From: Novosphingobium sp. CECT 9465
Lineage (GTDB): Bacteria; Pseudomonadota; Alphaproteobacteria; Sphingomonadales; Sphingomonadaceae
NCBI RefSeq assembly: GCF_920987055.1
Contig: NZ_CAKLBX010000003.1
Span: forward strand, 223,888 to 287,887
Length of the DNA stretch: 64,000 nt
Reading direction: 5' to 3'
The position numbers were made by a program, and so were the translations under genes. Shown one piece after another: positions 54,158 through 61,208 of this stretch (position 1 is the stretch's first letter; the number at the start of each line of letters is the position of its first letter). Under the pieces are notes generated by a model, which had not been told where the DNA came from, did no database searches, and worked only from the letters and a program-made list of their open reading frames with translations.

Positions 54158-54390
54158 TGCATAACTATCATCCCGCCTTTCCAGACTGACTGGCCCCTGT
54201 ACATTATCGGGACACGGATTCACGGTAGCGGCTCGACAGCGATCGTTTCGGCAGGTTCCGCCCCGTTGCCGACATTACGGACACGTGTCAGCCTCGCTGA
54301 ATGGAGACGCAATCAGTGTCCGTCGTCAGAACATTCGGCACAACTCGCGGCGTAAATTAGCGGAGTGCGGACCTCGTCTGGGGGTTGATG

Positions 54391-54932
54391 TTAGGCGGCG
54401 AGCTTGCGGTGTTGCAAGCGCCGATGTTCGATGGTCTGTCGCTTGATCCTTTCGCGCTGTTTGATGATGGCTGGAGCCCTGCCGAAGTAGGCATCGGCGG
54501 GCGTCACGTTGTTCAGGCTCTCGTGGTAACGCTGGTGGTTGTAGTACTCGACGAAGGCCTCGATTTGGGCTTCGAGGTCGCCGGGCAAAAAGTAGTTTTC
54601 CAGCAGGATGCGGTTTTTCAGGGTTTGGTGCCAGCGCTCGATCTTGCCCTGGGTTTGCGGGTGCATCGGGGCACCGCGCACGTGGCTCATCTTCCGGGCC
54701 TCAATGTATTCAGCCAATTCGCCGGCGATGTAGCTGGGGCCATTATCCGACAACAGCCTGGGCTTGTGCAGCACCGTGGCGCTGTCGCAGCCCGATGCGC
54801 CAAGGGCCAGGTCGAGCGTGTCGGTCACATCCTCGGCGCGCATGTTGGTGCACAGTTTCCAGGCGATAATGTAGCGCGAGAAGTCGTCGAGCACGGTCGA
54901 CAGGTACATCCAGCCCCACCCGATGATCTTGA
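54391..54932 (-). CDS. IS3 orfB, 3' exon (transposase catalytic part)
   Basis: This encodes FKIIGWGWMYLSTVLDDFSRYIIAW-type rve core (in pieces), with the Asp in STVLDDFSRYI preceded by the QTDFTY Asp in the 5' exon, RLLSDNGPSYIAGEL and the Glu in GKIERWHQTLKNR. It is joined in frame to the 5' exon at 57173-57611 once the intron is spliced: 439 plus 542 bases is 981, exactly 327 codons. Reading alone it has an internal ATG at 54909. Confidence 0.85.
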
Positions 54933-57172
54933 GTGGAGTAGGAAGCGCATAAGCGCTTCCCCTCCCCGAACCGTACGTGCACCTTTCAGCGCATACGGCT
55001 CTCTATTCAACCTTGGTCCAAGGCCATGGCGACATCACGATAGCGGGAGGTGACGGTGTTTCGGAGCTCGTCCCGATAGATGTAGGGATTTCGCTCCGGA
55101 TTCCGCCACCGGAACTGCATCTTCTGGCTTGTGACCAGTCGTCGCAGCGCCTTGCCGACGGCATTGCCCTGATTGCTTCGACCGTAGACCAGCCACGTCT
55201 TCGATTGGCCGGTTTCCGGCATGCGGTACCATTTACGCATCAAAGGCTTGATACGGGACCGGTACTTCTGCGCCAACCAGTGCGCCATTTTCCAGAACAC
55301 GACGGTGTCGATGCGCCGGAATGTGCGCGCCGTGAAGTCGGTGAACCTGTAGAACGCAGCCCATCCCGCCAGCTGGCGGTTCAGACCGTCGATCATGTCC
55401 ACCGCGGCAACCTCATGATTGCCGGAGAGAGCCTCGACCAATCGGCGAGCGAAGGTCTTGGCCTTCTCCTTGGGTATCGTTGAGACCACGGACATGCGTC
55501 CGCTCGATCCCCGCCTGCGGATAATCCGGTGCCCGAGGAACACGAACCCGTCGTCGACGTGGGTGATATGGCTCTTGTCCATATTCAACGTCAGCTTCAG
55601 GTCGTCTTCCAGAAAGGCCCGGCATTCCTCGCGGATGGCCTCGGCATGTGCCTTGGTGCCCTTGACGATGACAACGAAGTCATCGGCGTAACGGCAGTAG
55701 GCGACAGCAGGTTTCCATTGCCGGTTCTCGCGAACCGTGATGGGGCGCCCCTGCTGGATGCCGAAGTTCCATGCCCAGCGATCCTTTCGCGCCTTGTCGC
55801 TCAGGTATTTCGCCTCCAGCCACGCATCAAACTCATGGAGCATGATGTTGGACAGGAGCGGCGACAGCACGCCGCCTTGCGGTACACCTTCGCTTGAGGC
55901 GACGAACAGGCCACGGTCGACGTGGCCCGCCTTCAGGAATCGCCAGAGCAGATCAACAAACCGATCATCCCGGATTCGCCGCCGAACGCAGCGAAGCAGA
56001 AGCCGGTGGTGGACCGTATCGAAGTAGCTCGCCAGATCACCTTCGATGATCCAGCGGCCCCGCGCTCCGGCACCACTATCCTGCAACTGTATCTTCACGG
56101 TCCGGACAGCGTGATGCACGCTGCGTTCCGGCCTGAAGCCGTAGGAGAGGCGATGGAAGTCGCTTTCCCAGATCGGCTCCATGGCCATCAGCATCGCGCG
56201 CTGGACGATGCGGTCTTTCAGGGTCGGGATACCAAGTGGTCGTTTCTTGCCATTGGCTTTCGGGATATAGATTCGCCTGACCGGCTGCGGGTGATAACTC
56301 CCCGTCAGCAAGTCCGTTCGCAGACTGGCCAGCTGTTCTGCCAGTACGGCCTGCATCCGTCGCTTGTCCATTCCGTCGATGCCCGGCGTATTGGCGCCAC
56401 TCGACGCCAGCACGATCCGAGCCGCCTCGGCAAGCCACGCCCGATCGGCAATGAGCCGGAGAAGGCGATCGAACTTGCGGTTCTGGTCGCTCTCGGCCCA
56501 CGTCGCGAGCTTGTGCTGCATTTCGCTGATTATCAAAGGTCTTCACCTCGTTTGGTCAGGTAGTTTGCACTTCAAGCTGATTGAACTGTCCCCCTTCGCC
56601 ATGTGACAGGCTTTCCCTGTCGCGGACTACTACGGGGACTCCGCCAGCACGGTGGACATCGGGGCCAACTCCCTTGGCATTCCATCATGCCTTCCCTCGT
56701 TCATATGCTGGACTTTCGCGCGCTGGGGAGGCTGCCGGTCGCAGTCCTTGTCCTTGCGTCCCGCAAGTCGATGCCGATGCCATGGCCTGGCTGCATTCTC
56801 TCCATGGCTCCATGCGGACGGGCTACATTTCCGGCCACATTCGGATGTCGCCGACATACGTCTCCGGCGCCATCATCAGCATTCCGCCTGTTAAGCCGTG
56901 TAGGCGAAGGCGACATTTCAGCCCTCGGATGCGGATTAACCGGTTCGTGTTCCTCAACCTTCCAGCGCTACAGCCTCGGGGACCATCTCGGCGTAACGGC
57001 TTCGCCTCAATCCCCTTTACCTGCGGGCTACGTCACCCTGCCAGTTGACGGCAGGTCACCGCCGCTTGGGCTCATGCCCCCTCACAGCAGAGGGCAAGGC
57101 ATTCGTTCAGTTCCTCCTTTCTCCTTTGCATTCCAGTCATATGCACCCCGGACCATCCGGGACGAGGCGCAC
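54933..57172 (-). mobile_element. Group II intron (2240 bp) in IS3 orfB
   Basis: On the minus strand the intron starts GTGCGCCTCG at 57172 and ends CTACTCCAC at 54933. A 34-nt domain V (54968-55001, GAGCCGTATGCG... GTACGGTTC) and a domain VI follow the maturase gene. Removing it restores TAC-TTC-AAG in the transposase frame. About 640 bases of structured RNA (56537-57172) form domains I-III; small open frames there are not genes. Confidence 0.92.
55007..56536 (-). CDS. ltrA: Group II intron reverse transcriptase/maturase
   Basis: 509 residues: RT blocks with RRIYIPKANGKKRPLGIPTLKDR, SYGFRPERS, SEGVPQGGVLSPLLSN (near 215-230) and the catalytic YADD at 283-286, then the maturase X domain (FYRFTDFTARTFRRIDTVVFWKM). 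No HNH endonuclease with CxxC pairs is seen at the C-terminus, so mobility would be by an endonuclease-independent route. The protein helps splicing and retrohoming of its intron. Confidence 0.95.
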   Translation of the reverse strand: MIISEMQHKLATWAESDQNRKFDRLLRLIADRAWLAEAARIVLASSGANTPGIDGMDKRRMQAVLAEQLASLRTDLLTGSYHPQPVRRIYIPKANGKKRPLGIPTLKDRIVQRAMLMAMEPIWESDFHRLSYGFRPERSVHHAVRTVKIQLQDSGAGARGRWIIEGDLASYFDTVHHRLLLRCVRRRIRDDRFVDLLWRFLKAGHVDRGLFVASSEGVPQGGVLSPLLSNIMLHEFDAWLEAKYLSDKARKDRWAWNFGIQQGRPITVRENRQWKPAVAYCRYADDFVVIVKGTKAHAEAIREECRAFLEDDLKLTLNMDKSHITHVDDGFVFLGHRIIRRRGSSGRMSVVSTIPKEKAKTFARRLVEALSGNHEVAAVDMIDGLNRQLAGWAAFYRFTDFTARTFRRIDTVVFWKMAHWLAQKYRSRIKPLMRKWYRMPETGQSKTWLVYGRSNQGNAVGKALRRLVTSQKMQFRWRNPERNPYIYRDELRNTVTSRYRDVAMALDQG

Positions 57173-57611
57173 AGTAGGTAAAATCAGTCTGCCACATCTC
57201 GTTTACCCGCGTGGTCTTGGTGTGGAACTGATCGGCGGCCTTGATCACGACATAGGCCGGGCTGGTGATCAGATCGTGGGCCTTCAACAGACGGTAAACC
57301 GTGGCTTCCGACACGAAGTAGCGCCTCTCATCGGTAAAACGCACCGCCAGTTCCCGGGGGCTTAGCTCGGACTGCCCCAGCGCCAGCTCGATGATCTGAT
57401 CATGGATGTCAGGCGGGATCCGGTTCCACACCCGGCTCGGTGTCGATGGCCGATCCTCCAGCGCCTCCGGGCCGCCTTCGAGGAACCGGTCGTACCAGCG
57501 GTAGAAGGTCCGACGGGCAATGCCGAGCTCGTCCAACGTGTGCTTGGCTGGTAGGTGCGATTGCTCGACGATCCGGATGATCTCGAGCTTCTCCGATGCT
57601 GGATACCTCAT
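57173..57611 (-). CDS. IS3 orfB, 5' exon
   Basis: Starting with MRYPASEKLEIIRIVEQSH at ATG 57611, it includes a helix-turn-helix (LDELGIARRTFYRWYDRF), a leucine-rich helix and the first catalytic Asp in EMWQTDFTY, just before the intron. Its ATG overlaps the orfA stop (ATGA), so translation is coupled rather than frameshifted as in many IS3 members. Confidence 0.85.
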
Positions 57612-57994
57612 TCGTCGTCGCCCCCATCCGCGATCATACTTTTTTTGAGCAGACGGTTTTCGAGCGTCAGGTCGGCAACGCATTCCTTCAGGGCACGGGC
57701 TTCGCGGCGCAGGTCCTGCACCTCGCCGGTGGTTGCGGCACGGGCAGTGTCGCCAGCCAGGCGACGCTTGCCCGCTTCCATGAACTCCTTCGACCAGGTG
57801 TAATACAGGCTTTGGGCGATGCCTTCCTTGCGGCACAGCTCGGCAATGCTGTCCTCGCCGCGCAGGCCATCCAGCACGATCCTGATCTTGTCTTCGGCCG
57901 AGAAGTGCCGACGGGTCTGCCGCCGGATGTCCTTCACCACCCGCTCGGCAGGGGCCTTCATCGGCGATTTTTTTAAGGAGTGTTGGGGCTTCAT
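57608..57994 (-). CDS. IS3 orfA (helix-turn-helix)
   Basis: About 128 residues: HFSAEDKIRIVLDGLRGEDSIAELCRKEGI helix-turn-helix (in pieces) followed by a leucine-zipper-like helix (LRREARALKECVADLTLENRLLKKSM). The ATG at 57994 has AAGGAACGAAG directly upstream, in the loop of the hairpin 57972-58038. OrfA binds the IS ends. Confidence 0.85.
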   Translation of the reverse strand: MKPQHSLKKSPMKAPAERVVKDIRRQTRRHFSAEDKIRIVLDGLRGEDSIAELCRKEGIAQSLYYTWSKEFMEAGKRRLAGDTARAATTGEVQDLRREARALKECVADLTLENRLLKKSMIADGGDDE

Positions 57995-58038
57995 CTTCGT
58001 TCCTTCGTCACTACGACGAAGCCCCAACACTCCTTAAA
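57972..58038. repeat. 21-bp perfect inverted repeat over the orfA start
   Basis: TTTAAGGAGTGTTGGGGCTTC (57972-57992; first base aside, 20 shown elsewhere) and its exact complement at 58018-58038 flank a 25-base loop. The orfA ATG and its first seven codons lie in one arm and the ribosome binding site in the loop. Confidence 0.75.
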
Positions 58039-58079
58039 TCACAACCTCAAATCTGTGCCATTGGTGCTGACGGGGAACA

Positions 58080-58336
58080 GTGCAAACGGCGACCAATCAG
58101 CGGGGCGACAAGCCTCAAGAGGGTGACAGGCGCTGGAGCTTGATGCGACGTGCTGATGGCTTCTTCACTCATTACGAAGAGGTATATATATCGACCTCTA
58201 CGATCATGGTGGGGGTGTGGACGGATATTGGACGCGTTCTCACGCTTCCGGTCTCTTCGACGATGCCGAGGCGGCAATGAAAGATGCGCTTGGATCACTG
58301 ACGTGGCTTGATGCACGAGTGGCGCGGATTGAATGA
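58080..58336 (+). pseudogene. Small hypothetical gene with a TA-repeat frameshift
   Basis: From 58080 one frame reads to HYEEVYI at the TATATATAT run (58193-58201); a different frame then continues IDLYDHGGGVDGYWTRSH to FDDAEAAMKDALGSLTWLDARVARIE and stop at 58336. Deleting one TA joins them into an 84-residue protein-like frame. It begins directly at the IS3 end, so its true start may also be lost. The family is unknown. Confidence 0.5.
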
Positions 58337-58417
58337 CCGCTCTCCACCAATTCTTGCCGTTTCGCCCGGCAAGGGCTTTGCATACGATTTCGAACACCTT
58401 CTCTCCGGCGTCCCGTT

Positions 58418-60445
58418 TTACAGCGTCTTTTGCAATTTCAGCTGGACCTCGGGCGTTCTTTGACGCGAGGAAATTTCCTCTACCGATGGCGCAATCAGAC
58501 GCTGGTTTGTGCGGCCTGAATAGCGAAATGTCCCCGAGAGCGAGAGCGTTCGATCCAGACTATGCGTGTATGAGGCACTGAGATCGAACCAGGATGACTT
58601 GCGGATTTGATATTCTCGAGAGGGGCTGTTGTATGACCACTGCAACTGCGCCACATCGCCGGGTACACTGCCTCGATCCTTGCCATTCCATTCGAACGTC
58701 GCGTTTGTCGAGTAGCGAAATGTCCGCTGGGTGCCTCGTCCATCTGTCGTATCGATCGGTGTACGTTCGTTGAAAAGATTGGCGCTGGTGCTTGCCTTGA
58801 GCCGAGGGACGATAGGGAAGCTGAGGTCGAATTGCGCGCCGCTGTTCCAGCTATTCCCCGAATTTACGTAGTTGTAAACGCTGGTGCCGGCGGCATTGAC
58901 CAGATAATTCTTACTCCAAAGCTGGCGGGTCTCGCGCAAGTAGACGGTGGCCCCCGCTTCGACCTTGCCGGGCCGAAACTGCACACTGGCCTCATAGGCG
59001 TTTGTGCTCTGGTCCTTGAGATGGGGGTTCCCTTCGAAGAGGGTGTAGGCATCCTCGACCGTTCCGTAGGGCCGCAGATATTCCAGCGGAACCCTGTCTA
59101 TCCGCTTGCTGAAGCTGGCCCCGAACTGCAGCTGTTTGTTGAGCTTGTAACTGGCATGAAAGCTTGGAAAAAAGTTAGCCCGGTTGATACGGATATCGTC
59201 GGCACCATGACTAGAAATTCGGCGCCGGTTGGCTTCACCGCGCAGGCCCGGTGCGATCGTCAAGGAGCCAAATGTTTGCTGAAACGAGGCATAGGCGGAA
59301 AATGTGCCGCTGCGCGCATCGTACGCATCGTTCATGTCGGAGCCGAACGAGCCGGTGCTGTCGTTACTGATGAACCGATAGTGCTGCGTCGTGTCGTCAA
59401 GATGCCAGGCGCTGCCCATCGAAAGGATCTGTCCTGGAGCCATGGGATGTTTCCAGTCGATTTGCATATCGATCGACGTCGAGGGTTTTTGCAGGTCGAT
59501 CCGGTAACGGCGCCCATCACTGAACCGGGCATTGGTAACGTCGTGCACGCCCGGGTTGGTGTAAAACTGGACAGCCGCGTTGAGAGCTTCACCTTCTCGC
59601 GCGCCCGCGTGGTCGAGGTTCAATTCTCCAGTAACGAAGCTTGCGACACTGCTGAGGCGGCGATGCTCTGAGAACGGTGAGAAATCCGGGGTCACAGCAA
59701 GATAATTGACCTTGTCCGTAACGATATCGTGCCCGCCGCCGCCGCCCAGCTGTGCTGAAATGCTCGTTTTTGAGTCCAGCTTGTAGGATGCCTTACCGCT
59801 GAGACGTCCAACAGTGCCATCATAGGTAAACCGCCCGGTCTGGCGGTTGACTGTGGGCGCGCCGCTATCCTGCCTTTCAACGCTACGCTGCTGACGGTAG
59901 GTCCGGCGGGCCATGGTGCCAATGTTACCACCCGCTTTTAACTGGTAGGTCCAGTCCCCTTGTTTGTAGTTCAGGGTCGTATCTGCAAGGACATAGCCGT
60001 AGCTGGATTCCTCCAGGCTTGCGTTGCCCGATATCCCCTCTACCTGGGTTTTTCGCAGCACCAGGTTGATGACGCCACCCGCACCCTCCGACGAAAATTG
60101 AGCGGAAGGATTGGTGATCACCTCGATCCGCTCGATATCGCTTCCGTGAACAGTGCGCAGGTATTGCGAGGCATCGCCAATGTAAGGGCGACCATCCACA
60201 TATATCCTGGTTATTCCAGATCCCAGTACCAAAATACGGTCGTCGGGCGTGATGGTCACCGCCGGGAGGCCGCGCAACAACTGGACGGCATTTTTCTGGG
60301 CGGAATGAGGAGTTTCACGGACCTGATAGGTTCGGCGATCAATTTTGAGAGTTTCTTTTGTCCGTGCCCCGATGACCTCAATGACATCAGTCGTATCCTC
60401 GGCAACGACGGCAGCAACTGTGTTCGGCAGGTCAGTCACAGGCAT
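58418..60445 (-). CDS. TonB-dependent receptor, probably 5'-truncated (outer-membrane barrel type)
   Basis: 675 residues: a TonB-box-like DVIEVIGARTKETLKID near 20, a plug with QLLRGLPAVTITPDDRILVLG and IYVDGRPYIGD... GAGGVINLVLRK, then a barrel of the OMP_b-brl_3 type ending in VQLKLQKTL without the usual terminal Phe. No signal peptide precedes residue 1, and the ATG at 60445 is 38 bp from the tnpR stop, so the export signal was probably lost when the Tn3-type genes arrived. The ligand is unknown. Confidence 0.8.
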   Translation of the reverse strand: MPVTDLPNTVAAVVAEDTTDVIEVIGARTKETLKIDRRTYQVRETPHSAQKNAVQLLRGLPAVTITPDDRILVLGSGITRIYVDGRPYIGDASQYLRTVHGSDIERIEVITNPSAQFSSEGAGGVINLVLRKTQVEGISGNASLEESSYGYVLADTTLNYKQGDWTYQLKAGGNIGTMARRTYRQQRSVERQDSGAPTVNRQTGRFTYDGTVGRLSGKASYKLDSKTSISAQLGGGGGHDIVTDKVNYLAVTPDFSPFSEHRRLSSVASFVTGELNLDHAGAREGEALNAAVQFYTNPGVHDVTNARFSDGRRYRIDLQKPSTSIDMQIDWKHPMAPGQILSMGSAWHLDDTTQHYRFISNDSTGSFGSDMNDAYDARSGTFSAYASFQQTFGSLTIAPGLRGEANRRRISSHGADDIRINRANFFPSFHASYKLNKQLQFGASFSKRIDRVPLEYLRPYGTVEDAYTLFEGNPHLKDQSTNAYEASVQFRPGKVEAGATVYLRETRQLWSKNYLVNAAGTSVYNYVNSGNSWNSGAQFDLSFPIVPRLKASTSANLFNERTPIDTTDGRGTQRTFRYSTNATFEWNGKDRGSVPGDVAQLQWSYNSPSREYQIRKSSWFDLSASYTHSLDRTLSLSGTFRYSGRTNQRLIAPSVEEISSRQRTPEVQLKLQKTL

Positions 60446-60482
60446 CCCGTCCTGAAATTGGCAATGGCGAGTATATCTCCCT

Positions 60483-61082
60483 TCATGTCAGCGCTTCACT
60501 GTCGGACTGTTGCCGGTGTGCGGCCACAATCCTTGACACCGTGGGCTCACTGATGCCGTAGAGCCTCGCCATCTCAGCGCCGGATTTCCGACCTGAGATG
60601 ACAGATTCGGCAACTTCGCGACGCTGCTTCTCTCCGAGCTTGCGACGGCGCCCACCAATTCGACCCTCAACTCGGGCCTGGGCAAGACCGGCACTGGTGC
60701 GTTCGCGGATCATGGCACGCTCAAACTCCGCGAAGCTGCCGACCATCTGCATCATCATCCGGCCTGCGGCGGTCGTGGTGTCGATCGCCTCGGTCAGGGA
60801 CCGGAAGCCGGCGCCCGCCAGTTCGATCCGCTCCATGATGTGCAACATGTCCTTCAGGCTGCGCGATAGCCGGTCTAGCTTCCAAACGACGACGACATCC
60901 CCTTCACGCAACTGGCCGATCATCTCCAGCAGCTTGGGTCGATCCCACCGCCCGCCACTCGCGGTCTCCTCGAACACGCGCTTGCAGCCGACCATATCGA
61001 GCGCGCGGCGCTGCGCGGCGTTCGACTGATCGTCGCCCTTCGACACCCGGGCATAGCCGATCAAATAGGGTTCGCGGTTCAT
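60483..61082 (-). CDS. tnpR: Tn3-family resolvase
   Basis: 199 residues: LIGYARVSKGDDQ with the catalytic Ser near 14, VVVWKLDRLSRSLKD, and a C-terminal helix-turn-helix (GAEMARLYGISEPTVSRI). Normal length, unlike the long resolvase at 34605. It is divergent from tnpA with a 126-bp gap that should contain res. Confidence 0.93.
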   Translation of the reverse strand: MNREPYLIGYARVSKGDDQSNAAQRRALDMVGCKRVFEETASGGRWDRPKLLEMIGQLREGDVVVVWKLDRLSRSLKDMLHIMERIELAGAGFRSLTEAIDTTTAAGRMMMQMVGSFAEFERAMIRERTSAGLAQARVEGRIGGRRRKLGEKQRREVAESVISGRKSGAEMARLYGISEPTVSRIVAAHRQQSDSEALT

Positions 61083-61208
61083 TAGCCTCTTTCACAAACG
61101 GTCGTATCTGGAGGGGGCTGAGATGCCGACGGTTCTCCGCAGGCTTTCGCCTTTCACAATCCTCTTTCATTAAGACGCCGTAAGGCAAGAGGTTTTTGGA
61201 GGAAAAAG
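61083..61208. promoter_or_regulatory. tnpR-tnpA divergent gap, probable res site
   Basis: This 126-bp A+T-richer gap separates tnpR and tnpA, the position of res and both promoters in Tn3-type transposons. TTTCACAA occurs at about 61089 and 61151. I cannot place subsites I-III. Confidence 0.5.

Larger units (their letters stand above)
54317..58079 (-). mobile_element. IS3-family element interrupted by a group II intron
   Basis: The ends are TGTCCGTCGTCAGAACATTC (from 54317) and, on the minus strand from 58079, TGTTCCCCGTCAGCACCAAT; they agree at about 19 of the first 26 bases. Total length is 3763 bp; without the intron it is 1523 bp, right for IS3. No target duplication is visible. It carries orfA, then orfB in two exons. 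Confidence 0.78.
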
